A stretch of DNA of 64,000 nt from Alicyclobacillus sp. ALC3 (GCF_028751195.1 NZ_CP066784.1:2356001-2420000); one strand, 5' to 3'. Numbered from the stretch's first letter, positions 22,534 to 32,077 are shown. Notes: generated from the letters alone by a model not told the origin. Numbers and translations are program-made.

Positions 22534-23204
22534 CCTGCTGGAAGCGTCCCACCGGGAAACCCCTGGGCTTCACGACTGGCCGCTGTAGAGCGGTCGGTCG
22601 GAGCCCCAATGAATGTCCGCCGCATTGCAAGTCTGTGAAAACTCGACAAGAGCGCCTCCACGACGACATCCGACATTCGCATGACAATGCCAAGACGAGT
22701 GTTCTGTAAGACAAAGTACTCCATAAAACCCGACACGTTCACTACACCGGTAAGTGTGTAGTCACCGAAGGCTGGCAACGACTTCTTGACGCCAGCGCCT
22801 GGACGTAGTGGTCCGGGCTCCATAATGATCTGCCCGACGTGATCAAACTTCCCCAAACAAGCGTCGACCGCAATGATGTAGGGCGAAGCCGTATGAGTAC
22901 GATGAATTTCCTCAAGTGTTGATGCGAGGTTTACGGCGTGGACGGGCTCGTCCAAAGTCCCAAAAATCTCAACCCACGGCCAACGGCTGGAACGTTTCAA
23001 CTTCGTGCCCACAATCGGCCCGAACGCGTCTCCAGTCGAACGGTCCGTGCCCACACAGACCACGGTTAATCGTCGGTCCCCTAATCCAAACAGCACACGG
23101 TCCAAATCACTCGTCAAGTCCTCCACTGCCGAAGCGTCGTCAAACAAGACACGCACAGACGGTAGAGATGAAGTCTTGCTACCATTGAAGGGCTCGTCTC
23201 TCAC
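22530..23204 (-). CDS. yyaC: germination-protease-like spore protein YyaC
   Basis: 224-aa protein of the spore-protease-like YyaC family (DUF1256). Characteristic segments are VVCVGTDRSTGDAFGP, IIAVDACLGK and GVGASLP-like GAGVKKSLPAFGDYTLTG. In B. subtilis yyaC also lies next to spo0J. I set the start at GTG 23204, six bases after AGGAGG; the open frame runs further to 23255. Presence supports that the organism forms endospores. Confidence 0.9.
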   Translation of the reverse strand: MRDEPFNGSKTSSLPSVRVLFDDASAVEDLTSDLDRVLFGLGDRRLTVVCVGTDRSTGDAFGPIVGTKLKRSSRWPWVEIFGTLDEPVHAVNLASTLEEIHRTHTASPYIIAVDACLGKFDHVGQIIMEPGPLRPGAGVKKSLPAFGDYTLTGVVNVSGFMEYFVLQNTRLGIVMRMSDVVVEALLSSFHRLAMRRTFIGAPTDRSTAASREAQGFPGGTLPAG

Positions 23205-23308
23205 GGGAATCCTCCTGCATCGGAATATTCCCAGTATACGTACGCGTAGCTTCAACTATACCTGCTGAAAAGCGTCACAAGACTCACAAGGTGTAGGAGG
23301 ATGGTCGC

Positions 23309-23896
23309 TTGTTGGACTTGCTGTTTGTCATGGAGTGGATGTGGTTTTCCTTTTCCATCAGCACGAGAGGGTTACAACTCGCAGTCCTATGCAGTGGGGG
23401 GGTCGTAGCATCGAGCTACGCTGCCGCACATCTTTCGGGTTGGATGGCACGCACCTTCACACCCCCGACGAGTCACGCATTTCTCTGGCTCTCCCACCAC
23501 ATCTCGACGAGGCCAGACGTAATCTCGGCACTGGCCGGATTTGCACCTGCCACGACCGTGGCTACCGGTGGTGACCCGCTACACCAAGCGCTAGCGCTGC
23601 ACATTCTCCACACCCTGTTCTATTTCGTGATCACGATTGCAGTTTTCGGCCTGTTCATCATGATGTGGCACTTTACAAACGCGCTGTGGGACCGCGAAGT
23701 TGCGGGGAGCCAACGCCGGTCTCTGCTCACTGTCGGCTTGTCAGTTAGCTGTGGAGCGTACTTGACAGCCCTGACTGGCATCCTCGTGGCGAACGTCGCG
23801 TGGCTTCGTGAAGTGCCGTTCCTTGCCCAAGCCACAACTCACTCCTTCGGAATGGCAGGTGTTGAAGCCGTCGTCCATCTTTTGCATGTGGTATAG
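23309..23896 (+). CDS. integral membrane protein, possibly CvpA-like
   Basis: 195 aa with about four membrane helices and a long extracytoplasmic loop after the second (residues about 45-95). The N-terminal LDLLF...RG layout and the position between yyaC and DUF951 recall CvpA-family proteins found at this place in other Firmicutes, but no decisive motif is visible. TTG start with GTAGGAGGATGG upstream. Divergent from yyaC. Confidence 0.55.
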   Translation: MLDLLFVMEWMWFSFSISTRGLQLAVLCSGGVVASSYAAAHLSGWMARTFTPPTSHAFLWLSHHISTRPDVISALAGFAPATTVATGGDPLHQALALHILHTLFYFVITIAVFGLFIMMWHFTNALWDREVAGSQRRSLLTVGLSVSCGAYLTALTGILVANVAWLREVPFLAQATTHSFGMAGVEAVVHLLHVV

Positions 23897-23956
23897 TTAC
23901 TGACATCTTCTCTATCGATCAACCGACAACGACAAAACGTTGAAAGGGGGCGCGTG

Positions 23957-24190
23957 ATGGCGCAGGTCTCGTTTCATTTGGATGACGTTGTACAACTAAA
24001 AAAACCACACGCCTGTGGCTCTAATCAGTGGCGCGTGATTCGTATGGGGATGGATATCCGAGTTAAATGCGAGGCATGTGGACACAGTGTTCTCATCCCG
24101 CGCCCACGCTTTGAACGCTTGGTTCGTAAGGTTTTACACCCCGGGAGTTCGGTTGCGGCTGAAATGAACAGCAGCTCTACCGACTCATGA
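23957..24190 (+). CDS. DUF951 family protein
   Basis: 77 aa with the DUF951 pattern: LDDVVQLKKPHACGSNQWRVIRMGMDIRVKCEACGH followed by a basic region. The CxxC and the K-K-P-H-x-C-G motif suggest a small nucleic-acid or metal-binding protein; function unknown. ATG 23957 follows AGGGGG at six bases. Widely found before ychF in Firmicutes. Confidence 0.88.
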   Translation: MAQVSFHLDDVVQLKKPHACGSNQWRVIRMGMDIRVKCEACGHSVLIPRPRFERLVRKVLHPGSSVAAEMNSSSTDS

Positions 24191-24347
24191 GTCAAAGGAG
24201 AGAGGAAAAGGGTTGTGCGGCGGTCAACCTGCGGCTGTCGACGGCTCACTAAGCCACCCTTGTGGTGGTGTAGTTACTACGAATGAGAAAGCAGGCAGAC
24301 CGCCTGTACGGCACGACCTTCGAGCGTTCACAACCCAGTCCGCCGCC

Positions 24348-24467
24348 TTATGCGCAGGCGCCTAAATGTCCGTTCTGACCACGGCCCTGACGGTGCTGCA
24401 TCTCGGCGGCAAAACCTTTTGTAGCAAGCCGGCGCACCCTCAGTTTGCGAAGTAGTCGTCTCAACAT
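24348..24467 (-). CDS. 39-aa basic small protein
   Basis: Short reading frame with an excellent ribosome-binding site (AGGAGGTGGGATC before ATG). The product starts MLRRLLRKLRVRRLATKGFA and ends QHRQGRGQNGHLGACA: a basic amphipathic N-terminal helix and a polar tail with one cysteine. It lies antisense in the 490-bp gap between DUF951 and ychF. I do not recognise it; the only support is the start signal and amino-acid pattern. Confidence 0.45.
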   Translation of the reverse strand: MLRRLLRKLRVRRLATKGFAAEMQHRQGRGQNGHLGACA

Positions 24468-24622
24468 GATCCCACCTCCTCGCGAGCTTAGTGTGTCATA
24501 AAAGAGGTGGATTATCCAGCGCCATTGTCCTGCTGTGGGTGCAACAAGCACCACAACGCGGCCGAAATCTTGTGAAATCTCATCCGCACGTACAAAATCA
24601 GGCGATTTGTCTCCGGACGTCA

Positions 24623-24651
24623 TTGTGGCACAGGGCCACTTTTTCTATAAT
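24623..24651 (+). promoter_or_regulatory. ychF promoter
   Basis: TTGTGG (24623-24628), 17-base spacer, perfect TATAAT (24646-24651), 33 bp before the chosen ychF start. Confidence 0.7.
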
Positions 24652-24684
24652 GAATCCCGTCAAGAACAGAAAGAGGTGTACGCG

Positions 24685-25788
24685 TTGCCGCTTCAAGCTG
24701 GAATCGTTGGGTTGCCGAACGTCGGCAAGTCCACTCTTTTCAACGCCATAACCAGGGCTAAGGCGGAAGCCGCCAATTACCCGTTCTGCACAATCGACCC
24801 GAACGTTGGAGTCGTAGAAGTGCCAGACGAGCGATTGCAGGGACTTTCTGCAGTTGTCCACCCCAAGCGCATTGTTCCGACGACATTTGAATTTGTTGAT
24901 ATCGCCGGACTGGTCGCAGGGGCCAGCAAAGGTGAAGGACTCGGGAACAAGTTTCTCGGACACATCCGGGAAGTTGACGCTATCATCCACGTCGTTCGGT
25001 GTTTCCAAGACGGAGACGTGACACATGTAGCAGGGTCAGTAGGTCCGGAACGCGACATGGATACGATCGACCTCGAACTTGTCATGGCCGACCTCGAGTC
25101 CGTCGAGCGTCGCCTGGACCGCACGCGAAAGCATCTCAAATCTGGGGACAAGCGTTACGCACTTGAGGCCGACGCCCTAGCGAGAATTGCCGAAGCCCTC
25201 AACAACGGTCAAGCGGCGCGGTCGGTGGTGCTCTCCGACGAGGAGCAGGCAGTCCTGCGCGACCTGCCGTTGCTCACGCACAAACCGCTGCTCTACGTGG
25301 CCAACGTCTCTGAGACAGACATCCAGGGCGACCTCGACGGGAATCAACTAGTCCATCAGGTTCGTCAACGCGCAGAGCGGGACGGTGCCGAATTTGTCGT
25401 CATCTCCGCACAACTTGAGGCGGAAATCGCAGACCTTGACACCGACGACCGGCAGGTCTTCCTGGACGACCTGGGACTTGCCGAATCCGGACTGGACCGA
25501 TTAATCCGCTCTGCGTACCAACTGCTCGGTCTCGTCACTTACTTCACGGCAGGGGAACCAGAAGTACGCGCCTGGACAATTGTCAGAGGCACCAAAGCGC
25601 CTCAGGCTGCGGGGGTAATTCACACAGACTTCGAGCGTGGATTCATCCGGGCCGAAGTTGTCAGCTATGTGGACTTGGTTACAGCGGGATCATACGGAGC
25701 CGTACGAGAGTCAGGGAAGCTTCGGCTTGAGGGAAAGGACTATGTGATGCAAGACGGAGATGTCGTGCACTTCCGGTTTAACGTCTAA
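24685..25788 (+). CDS. ychF: redox-regulated ATPase YchF (Obg-family)
   Basis: 367-aa translation-associated P-loop protein. G motifs: GLPNVGKSTLFNA at the N-terminus, DIAGLVAGASKGEGLGNKFL (switch II) and NVSE in place of NKxD, which gives ATP specificity; a C-terminal TGS domain follows. The start TTG 24685 lies after AAGAGGTG and a TATAAT promoter and gives the family length; the long open frame back to 24535 would cross the promoter and is rejected. Confidence 0.95.
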   Translation: MPLQAGIVGLPNVGKSTLFNAITRAKAEAANYPFCTIDPNVGVVEVPDERLQGLSAVVHPKRIVPTTFEFVDIAGLVAGASKGEGLGNKFLGHIREVDAIIHVVRCFQDGDVTHVAGSVGPERDMDTIDLELVMADLESVERRLDRTRKHLKSGDKRYALEADALARIAEALNNGQAARSVVLSDEEQAVLRDLPLLTHKPLLYVANVSETDIQGDLDGNQLVHQVRQRAERDGAEFVVISAQLEAEIADLDTDDRQVFLDDLGLAESGLDRLIRSAYQLLGLVTYFTAGEPEVRAWTIVRGTKAPQAAGVIHTDFERGFIRAEVVSYVDLVTAGSYGAVRESGKLRLEGKDYVMQDGDVVHFRFNV

Positions 25789-25858
25789 CCGGTTCTTCGC
25801 ATCTACTCCAGAAAACTTGTACACGCCCTTTTCGTACAGGCTTATCTATGGTATCATC

Positions 25859-25925
25859 TTATCTTGGCACGTTTTACGGGTTTGTGCCGCCTTGCTCTGC
25901 ACGCGATGCAGGGCCATTGTCCAAA
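25859..25925 (+). promoter_or_regulatory. rpsF leader with hairpin, possible S6:S18 leader
   Basis: The leader before rpsF contains GCCGCC followed by a hairpin (CTCTGCA-CGCGA-TGCAGGG, about 25889-25913). Leaders of rpsF operons in many bacteria bind S6:S18 in feedback control. The position fits, but I could not match the consensus structure in detail. Confidence 0.3.
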
Positions 25926-25940
25926 AGGAGGTGACTCAGG

Positions 25941-26228
25941 TTGCGCCAATACGAAACGATGTATGTTTTGAAGGCGGACTTGGAGCCAGAACAGACCGCG
26001 GAACGAGTGGCAAAGTATCAGACGCTCGTCAGCGATGAAGGCGGTCAGATTGACCAGCTTCAAGAGATCGGAAAGCGTCGGCTTGCCTACGAAATCGACC
26101 ATCATCGTGAAGGCTACTATGTCTTAATGCAGTTCTCGACTGACAAGAACTTGCCAGAAGAGCTCGAACGCGTGATGAGGATTGACGATTCCATCCTTCG
26201 TTACCTCACCGTGCGCTTAGGCGAATAG
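25941..26228 (+). CDS. rpsF: ribosomal protein bS6
   Basis: 95-aa small-subunit protein that binds S18. Starts (M)RQYETMYVLKADL and ends IDDSILRYLTVRLGE, typical bS6. TTG start with AAAGGAGGTG upstream. First gene of rpsF-ssb-rpsR. Confidence 0.96.
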   Translation: MRQYETMYVLKADLEPEQTAERVAKYQTLVSDEGGQIDQLQEIGKRRLAYEIDHHREGYYVLMQFSTDKNLPEELERVMRIDDSILRYLTVRLGE

Positions 26229-26250
26229 ATCGTTATCTGGAGGGGTATCG

Positions 26251-26748
26251 ATGCTAAACCGGGTGATTCTCATTGGCAGGTTGACGCGGGACCCAGAACT
26301 CAGGTACACAAACTCAGGCACGGCCGTGGCGTCGTTTGCACTCGCAGTAGATCGACAGCGACCGAATCAGTCCGGAGAGCGTGAAACTGACTTCATTAAC
26401 ATTGTGGTCTGGCAGAAACAAGCGGAGTTGTGCGCGCAGTACCTCCACAAGGGCCGCCTTGCGGCGGTAGACGGTCGGCTGCAGATTCGCTCCTATGAGA
26501 ATCGCGAAGGGCAGAAGGTCAATGTCGCGGAAGTAGTGGCAGAGACCGTTCGCTTCCTCGATAGGGGTGACTCTACCGCCGCTCCTTCGAACTCGGGTTC
26601 GTACGCATCGAACCCTGGTGGCGGGTCCGCACCGAGCACCCAGCCACGACCACAGCGTCCGGCTGAACCCCGGCCGCAGTACGAAGATGACCCATTCGCA
26701 GACGACGCACAAACCATTGATATTTCGGATGACGACCTCCCGTTCTGA
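26251..26748 (+). CDS. ssb: single-stranded DNA-binding protein
   Basis: 165 aa: N-terminal OB fold (LNRVILIGRLTRDPELRYT), a glycine/proline-rich linker and the acidic tip DISDDDLPF, which docks repair and replication proteins. Lies 22 bp after rpsF and is co-transcribed with rpsR. Confidence 0.97.
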   Translation: MLNRVILIGRLTRDPELRYTNSGTAVASFALAVDRQRPNQSGERETDFINIVVWQKQAELCAQYLHKGRLAAVDGRLQIRSYENREGQKVNVAEVVAETVRFLDRGDSTAAPSNSGSYASNPGGGSAPSTQPRPQRPAEPRPQYEDDPFADDAQTIDISDDDLPF

Positions 26749-26812
26749 CGTCGGTCAACTGGGCTTGCCAGAGGCCCCGTACAGGCGGGTCGAACAAGAG
26801 AGGTGACGAAGG

Positions 26813-27043
26813 ATGCCGCGAAAAGGTAGAGGCGGAAAACGCCGCAAGGTGTGCCAATTCTGCGTGGATCAAATCAAGGTTGCAGATTATAAAGACATCA
26901 ATCGGTTGCAGAAGTTCCTGACCGACCGCAGCAAGATTTTGCCGCGCCGGATCTCCGGAAACTGCGCACGCCATCAGCGTCAAGTGACATTGGCGATTAA
27001 GCGCGCAAGGCAAGTTGCGCTCTTGCCATACACTTCTGAGTGA
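26813..27043 (+). CDS. rpsR: ribosomal protein bS18
   Basis: 76-aa basic protein with [31 protein letters not shown] and [14 protein letters not shown], the S18 signature, here with cysteines in positions where zinc-binding bS18 forms have them. Followed by a strong terminator. Confidence 0.97.
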   Translation: MPRKGRGGKRRKVCQFCVDQIKVADYKDINRLQKFLTDRSKILPRRISGNCARHQRQVTLAIKRARQVALLPYTSE

Positions 27044-27052
27044 TGGCGCCAC

Positions 27053-27086
27053 AAGGGGAGCGAGAGCATGGGCTCTCGCTCCTTTT
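27053..27086 (+). terminator. terminator of the rpsF-ssb-rpsR operon
   Basis: Perfect 10-bp stem GGAGCGAGAG/CTCTCGCTCC (27057-27066 with 27073-27082), extended by A-T pairs, followed by TTTT. Confidence 0.9.
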
Positions 27087-27299
27087 GGATCTTTGTCTAG
27101 AATCGGAGTGTTCACGACAGACCTGTTGCACGGACCGTCCTCACTCGACAACCTGACCGTAAAGGCGAGGCTGTCACAGTGCTTTGGGAGGATTCTCGGA
27201 CGGCGCGTGGAATAGGGATGAAAACAGCAATTCCAGTCTCCACGGCCAACCGTCTACCCACGAGAGCCGTCTGACTGGTGCAGTGCAAAAGGAGGCGTG

Positions 27300-27608
27300 A
27301 TGGTGCCAACCCCCGATCCCCACGTGCAGATTGCCCGGAAACTGCAGTCGATGGAGACCGCAAAAGTTGAACTGGTCCGCCAGGTGGCGGACGTGTTGCG
27401 CGCGATTCAGCGCGGCAGTGAACGGGAGATGACACAGGCTCTCGGCGGTGTGGTAGCTGTCTCGTACTTCCTGGCAAATCAACTCGGCCTATCCTTAGAC
27501 GCGGTGGACCGCGAGGGGTGCGATGCCCTTCCGCGCACGTTACTGTCGGATGCACTTGATGCCGCAGACGTTGAAGTTATCGCGCGTCACCTTAGGTCCA
27601 CGAGGTGA
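27300..27608 (+). CDS. MazG-like family protein
   Basis: 102 aa, all-helical: the stretches IARKLQSMETAKVELVRQVADVLRAI and MTQALGGVVAVSYFLANQLGLS resemble MazG-like NTP pyrophosphohydrolase helices, but the E-x-x-E-D metal-binding set is incomplete, so activity is uncertain. AAAGGAGG lies four bases before the ATG (GTG 27297 is an alternative). Its stop overlaps the start of the next gene. Confidence 0.6.
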   Translation: MVPTPDPHVQIARKLQSMETAKVELVRQVADVLRAIQRGSEREMTQALGGVVAVSYFLANQLGLSLDAVDREGCDALPRTLLSDALDAADVEVIARHLRSTR

Positions 27609-28513
27609 TGCGGTTGACAGAGTCGAATTCAAGCCCACGTCGGGCGGCCGCATTCGTCCTCTACGTGGTCCTGCTTGGCCTCTCTCTGTTGCCGGGGGGT
27701 GCACTATGGACACTGTGGTTGGTCCCCGCACCGCTGATTGCCTTCCACGTCACAGGCAGTCGGCGACTGACCATACTGCTTGCGAGTCTCTACACCATCT
27801 TTCTCGTTTTGGCTGGTTGGAATGTAGCTGCCTTCGCCATCGGCGCCGGTGCCTACTTTCTCAGCTGGGTGATGGGCGACGCCATGCTAGACTCCGAGTC
27901 TCCGTATCCTGCCCTCATCACCGGAACGTTCGTTTTTGTCATGATCGAACTGGTATTGCTTGCATTTTACCGTTGGTCAGGCGGTCATCTGTACGCTGAC
28001 CTGAGCAACGCTATGACAGCGTCCATTGCGCAAGACCAAGGACTACTCGGCGCAACGCCGACAGCTGACGCGACACAGGCAATCAACGTATTCATCACTT
28101 GGCTGCAAACCTCCTTGCCTGGACTCCTTAGCGTCCTAGCGATACTCATCGCTTTGGTCAACTTAGTTGTTGCGAGGCGTCTGACGGGGCGTCACGTGTC
28201 CCAATCAATTTTGTTCGATTGGCGGTTGCCCGGAAGCGTCGTGGGCGTCTATATCATCGCGCTTGCGATTGTGATGCTTGGCGCATTACGGTCCATCCCG
28301 CTGTGGTGGCAGGCAGCAAACAGCGCTGTGATGGTGGCGAGTTTTCTGCTCGGCATACAGGGCATTGCCTGGGTTTGGCGAAGGATTTATCACCACCGCT
28401 ACGCAAAACTGTGGCTGACGCTGTTGGTAGTGGGTGGCTTGCTCCAATTCGTTCGTAGCATTTACGTCTTGTTGGGTCTCATCGACATGATGAGGCGTGT
28501 ACCGCGGACCTGA
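27608..28513 (+). CDS. DUF2232 (YybS-like) membrane protein
   Basis: 301 aa with about eight membrane helices, in the yybS position before rplI. It resembles the DUF2232 family of S-component-like membrane proteins; substrate unknown. In Bacillus gdpP (yybT) follows at this point; here rplI follows directly after 24 bp. Confidence 0.8.
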   Translation: MRLTESNSSPRRAAAFVLYVVLLGLSLLPGGALWTLWLVPAPLIAFHVTGSRRLTILLASLYTIFLVLAGWNVAAFAIGAGAYFLSWVMGDAMLDSESPYPALITGTFVFVMIELVLLAFYRWSGGHLYADLSNAMTASIAQDQGLLGATPTADATQAINVFITWLQTSLPGLLSVLAILIALVNLVVARRLTGRHVSQSILFDWRLPGSVVGVYIIALAIVMLGALRSIPLWWQAANSAVMVASFLLGIQGIAWVWRRIYHHRYAKLWLTLLVVGGLLQFVRSIYVLLGLIDMMRRVPRT

Positions 28514-28537
28514 AACGGCTATGAGGAGGTTTTGTCC

Positions 28538-28993
28538 ATGAAAGTGATTTTGCTTGCTGATGTAAAGGGTCAAGGAAAGCAGGGGGAAATCAAAAACGTC
28601 TCAGAGGGGTACGCGCGCAACTTTCTGTTTCCAAAAAAGTTGGCCGTTGAGGCGAACGACGCTAACCTGCAACAGCTTCAAGGGAAAAAGGACGCTGAAG
28701 CGCGCAAACACGCCCAGGAGTTAGAACATGCAAGGGACCTCAAGCAGAAGCTAGAAGCTCTCCGCGTGGGCGTGAAAACTCACGCAGGTGAAGGTGGGCG
28801 CTTGTTTGGTGCTATCACAACCAAACACATCGGTGATGCTCTGCACGCAGTGGGGGTTGAACTCGATCGCCGGAAGATTGTTTTACCTGATCCAATCAAG
28901 AGCCTTGGTGGTCACCGCGTCGAAGTCAAACTCCACCCAGAAGTCACTGCAGTTCTAACTGTATTTGTTGAAGCCGACACAGACAAAGCTTGA
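28538..28993 (+). CDS. rplI: ribosomal protein bL9
   Basis: 151 aa: [21 protein letters not shown]...[13 protein letters not shown] is the L9 N-terminal signature, then the long connecting helix and the C-terminal RNA-binding domain. GAGGAGG lies upstream of the ATG; a TTG at 28532 would add two residues. Confidence 0.97.
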   Translation: MKVILLADVKGQGKQGEIKNVSEGYARNFLFPKKLAVEANDANLQQLQGKKDAEARKHAQELEHARDLKQKLEALRVGVKTHAGEGGRLFGAITTKHIGDALHAVGVELDRRKIVLPDPIKSLGGHRVEVKLHPEVTAVLTVFVEADTDKA

Positions 28994-29028
28994 GCTAGCC
29001 GCGCAAGCGGTACAAGGGGTGTACAGAC

Positions 29029-30417
29029 TTGGACGGCCTCGCGCGCGAACCACAGCATGAAAACTTGACGCCAAATGACCAGAGTATACTGCGACTGCCA
29101 CCTCAACACATTGAGGCAGAGCAGGCCGTGCTCGGCGCGATGCTGATCTCTGCGGACGCCGTAGCAGAAGCTGCTGAGTCGCTTGAACCCGATGACTTTT
29201 ACAGAACTACACACCAACTCATCTTTTCCGCGATGCGCAACTTGTTTGAACAGAGCCAGCCCGTTGACGTTGTGACCACTGCCAATGCGTTGCAGGCGCA
29301 AGAAAGCGCGCTCGACCGCGTCGGGGGTATTGAGTACCTGGCCAGTTTGGCTGCCTCTATCCCATCGTCGCTCCACGTCGAGCAGTACGTTGAGATTGTG
29401 CTCGAAAAGGCACTGCTTCGGCGTGTGATTCAAACCGCTACGTCAATCGCCACTGCAGGTTACAGCGGCGAACAGCCAGCTTCTGAAGTGTTGGCTGAGG
29501 CGGAACGGCGCATCCTTGAACTGTCACAGAACCGGCGCGTTCGGGACTTTACGCATATTTCCGATGTGCTCGGACTGACTTTTGAGCGCATCGAGCAATT
29601 GTTCGAAAACGCTGGAAGGTTAACAGGCGTAGCCACCGGATATGCCGATCTCGATCGGATGACGAGTGGGTTTCAGAAGTCTGACCTCATCATCGTCGCT
29701 GCTCGCCCCTCTGTCGGAAAAACCGCGTTTGCCCTGAACATTGCGCAAAACGTAGGTGTCCGGGAGAGTTTGCCTGTCGCCATCTTCAGCCTCGAAATGT
29801 CAAAGGACCAACTCGTACAGCGTATGCTCTGTGCAGAGACTTACATTGATGGGCACAAACTGCGTACCGGAGCACTCGATGCAGACGACTGGCCGAAACT
29901 GTCAATGGGTGTCAGTACGCTCGGCAACGCGCCGATTTACATTGACGACACACCGGGCATCACCGTGTCGGAGATGCGCAGTAAACTGCGTCGGCTAAAG
30001 GCGCAGGTCGGTCTAGGGTTAATTGTGATCGACTACCTGCAGCTTATCTCAGGCAGACGCGGCAGCGGCGAAAACCGCCAACAGGAGATTTCCGAGATAT
30101 CTCGAATGCTCAAGCAGATGGCCAGGGAACTTGAAGTCCCGGTAATCGCGCTCGCACAGCTCAGCCGGTCTGTCGAGCAACGCCAGGACAAGCGTCCGAT
30201 GCTATCCGACATCCGAGAGTCCGGGAGCATCGAGCAAGACGCGGACATCGTCGCCTTTCTCTACCGGGATGATTACTACGACCCGGAGTCGGAAAAAAAG
30301 AACGTCGTTGAAGTCCTCATCGCCAAACAGCGCAATGGCCCGACTGGCACTGTAGAGCTCGCGTTTCTCAAGAATTACAATAAATTCGTCAACCTTGAGC
30401 GGGCGCACGCTGACTGA
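29029..30417 (+). CDS. dnaB: replicative DNA helicase DnaB (DnaC of Bacillus)
   Basis: Hexameric fork helicase, 462 aa. N-terminal domain (PQHIEAEQAVLGAML) followed by a RecA-like motor with ARPSVGKTAFALN, Walker B LIVIDYLQLI and the arginine-finger region near RSVEQRQDKRPMLSDIRESGSIEQDAD. TTG start, in the conserved rplI-dnaB order. Confidence 0.97.
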   Translation: MDGLAREPQHENLTPNDQSILRLPPQHIEAEQAVLGAMLISADAVAEAAESLEPDDFYRTTHQLIFSAMRNLFEQSQPVDVVTTANALQAQESALDRVGGIEYLASLAASIPSSLHVEQYVEIVLEKALLRRVIQTATSIATAGYSGEQPASEVLAEAERRILELSQNRRVRDFTHISDVLGLTFERIEQLFENAGRLTGVATGYADLDRMTSGFQKSDLIIVAARPSVGKTAFALNIAQNVGVRESLPVAIFSLEMSKDQLVQRMLCAETYIDGHKLRTGALDADDWPKLSMGVSTLGNAPIYIDDTPGITVSEMRSKLRRLKAQVGLGLIVIDYLQLISGRRGSGENRQQEISEISRMLKQMARELEVPVIALAQLSRSVEQRQDKRPMLSDIRESGSIEQDADIVAFLYRDDYYDPESEKKNVVEVLIAKQRNGPTGTVELAFLKNYNKFVNLERAHAD

Positions 30418-30854
30418 TGGATAAGGAGCGTACGCCACTCGACAGACATACGTACCAACGCATTTTGAGCCGCAAGAGACAACGTGCCAGACGGCGCCGT
30501 AGAGCGCGGTTGCGCAGGCTGAGAATGTTTCGTGCGCTCCGCTCCGCCCGTTTTTGGAGCCGCACAGGCGCATACTTTCTGGTGGGGCTGTGTATCGTCT
30601 TTTGGGCGAAATTTGCCTTCGTTTACAACATCCCACCAGGTGTACGCCAGGGCGCTCTCCTCAACGTCAGCGCCTACATCGCGGTGAAAAACTGGTGGTT
30701 CGGACCGCCCGTGTTTGACCTCGGGAGCTTTTTGCCCGCGTTCAGTGAAACGCGTTTGACTGTCGGACCGAGCACCTTCTTAGCGATTCAACTTGGGAAG
30801 TATCAGTCCATCCTCGACCCGTCGGTCATTGTCTGGGCTAGACATCTGCAGTAG
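30417..30854 (+). CDS. hypothetical membrane protein, arginine-rich N-terminus
   Basis: 145 aa. Residues 15-40 are almost all arginine and lysine (KRQRARRRRRARLRRLR), followed by a membrane helix (AYFLVGLCIVFWAKFAFVY, about 55-73) and a C-terminal part with VGPSTFLAIQLGKY. The ATG overlaps the dnaB stop (ATGG after TGA), so it is co-translated. I do not recognise it. Confidence 0.65.
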   Translation: MDKERTPLDRHTYQRILSRKRQRARRRRRARLRRLRMFRALRSARFWSRTGAYFLVGLCIVFWAKFAFVYNIPPGVRQGALLNVSAYIAVKNWWFGPPVFDLGSFLPAFSETRLTVGPSTFLAIQLGKYQSILDPSVIVWARHLQ

Positions 30855-30855
30855 C

Positions 30856-31224
30856 TTAGGTGTAGCCGTTGCACTGCTTGATGATATCTACGGCTGTATC
30901 GACAAGGCCGTTGTCACAAACGACAGTCAAGAGGTAGTTTCGACCGATCATTCCGTCTGGGTCACCGGCCATGCCGCTTGCTGCCGGGTCTGCGGAGAGT
31001 AAAATCCCGACGTCCCGCGACGACGGTTGTGCACCTAATGTCAATGACGACAGGCTCTGAATTTTACCGCTGATTGTGTATGCATCCCGCGGCTGTGCAT
31101 TGTTGCTGTACCCATTCAGTTCGTCGACCTGTGCGACTTCAATGCCGCGGCTGTGGATTTCAGCAGCTGCCTTGGCAGCCTCGCCGTGAGAGTAAAATGA
31201 AGCTAAAATTGTCCGTTCCCCCAT
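30856..31224 (-). CDS. hypothetical protein, repeated alpha-beta pattern
   Basis: 122 aa. ATG 31224 follows AAAGGAGG at eight bases. Starts [35 protein letters not shown] and ends [22 protein letters not shown], a strand-helix-strand pattern reminiscent of general-stress 17M-like (GSP17M/YflT) domains, but the match is weak. Single gene, convergent to the preceding gene and divergent from walR. Confidence 0.6.
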   Translation of the reverse strand: MGERTILASFYSHGEAAKAAAEIHSRGIEVAQVDELNGYSNNAQPRDAYTISGKIQSLSSLTLGAQPSSRDVGILLSADPAASGMAGDPDGMIGRNYLLTVVCDNGLVDTAVDIIKQCNGYT

Positions 31225-31389
31225 GTCCTGCGCCTCCTTTGGTGTCGGTCGTTCCACAGAGGCAGTGCCTCCACACACGTTAGTGTGAGCTACTGCCAAA
31301 TGGACCATGCTAGCCAAAAACCGCCTACAAGCGGTGTGACCAGGGCTCCTGCAACGACGAAAAGACTTGTCCCGGCGGAGGTGACCTGT

Positions 31390-32076
31390 ATGCCAGCGAT
31401 TCTGGTCGTCGATGACGAAGAACCGATCGCCAACATCCTCCAGTTCGCCCTCCAGCGAGGAGGCTACGAGGTACGGGTCGCCTACGACGGCGAAGAGGCG
31501 ATACGGAGCGCGCGAAATTTTCCCCCAGACCTGGTGTTGCTCGACATCATGCTTCCAGAAAAGGACGGATTTGAGGTCTGTCGAGAAATTCGCACGTTCA
31601 GCACAGTGCCCATCATCATGTTGACCGCTCGCGAGTCAGAAGTGGACAAGGTCCTTGGCCTTGAACTTGGTGCCGACGACTATGTGACAAAGCCGTTTAG
31701 TACTAGGGAACTGCTGGCTCGGGTCAAGGCAAACTTACGCCGCCTCTCGCTTGAACGCGATGACGATAGGCAGCGGCTCGCTGTCGGTGACGTCGTGATC
31801 GACCTCGCGCACTACGAAGTGACCAAACGCGGCCAAGTTGTGCCGCTGACACACCGCGAGTTCCAGTTGCTCGCGGTGCTTGCTACTCGGCCGGGTGTTG
31901 TCTACACCCGGGAGGGCTTGCTCCAAGAGGTCTGGGGTATTGATTACGAAGGGGACGAGCGTACGGTGGACGTCACTGTGCGCAGACTGCGCGAGAAGAT
32001 TGAAGATGACCCGGCAAACCCGGTTCACGTCCTGACCAAGCGCGGTGTCGGTTACTTTGTAGGGAGGCCGACGTAA
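31390..32076 (+). CDS. walR: response regulator WalR (YycF)
   Basis: OmpR-type regulator of cell-wall metabolism, essential in many Firmicutes. 228 aa with receiver domain (VVDDEEP, phosphorylated Asp in [13 protein letters not shown], Lys in [12 protein letters not shown]) and winged-helix domain ([25 protein letters not shown]). ATG 31390 follows GGAGGTG; the frame is open to 31285. First gene of walRKHIJ. Confidence 0.95.
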   Translation: MPAILVVDDEEPIANILQFALQRGGYEVRVAYDGEEAIRSARNFPPDLVLLDIMLPEKDGFEVCREIRTFSTVPIIMLTARESEVDKVLGLELGADDYVTKPFSTRELLARVKANLRRLSLERDDDRQRLAVGDVVIDLAHYEVTKRGQVVPLTHREFQLLAVLATRPGVVYTREGLLQEVWGIDYEGDERTVDVTVRRLREKIEDDPANPVHVLTKRGVGYFVGRPT

Positions 32077-32077
32077 C

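Noticed and set aside
24253..24268. Short GCCACC/GGTGG hairpin
   Set aside because: Five to six base pairs without T run; not a convincing terminator.
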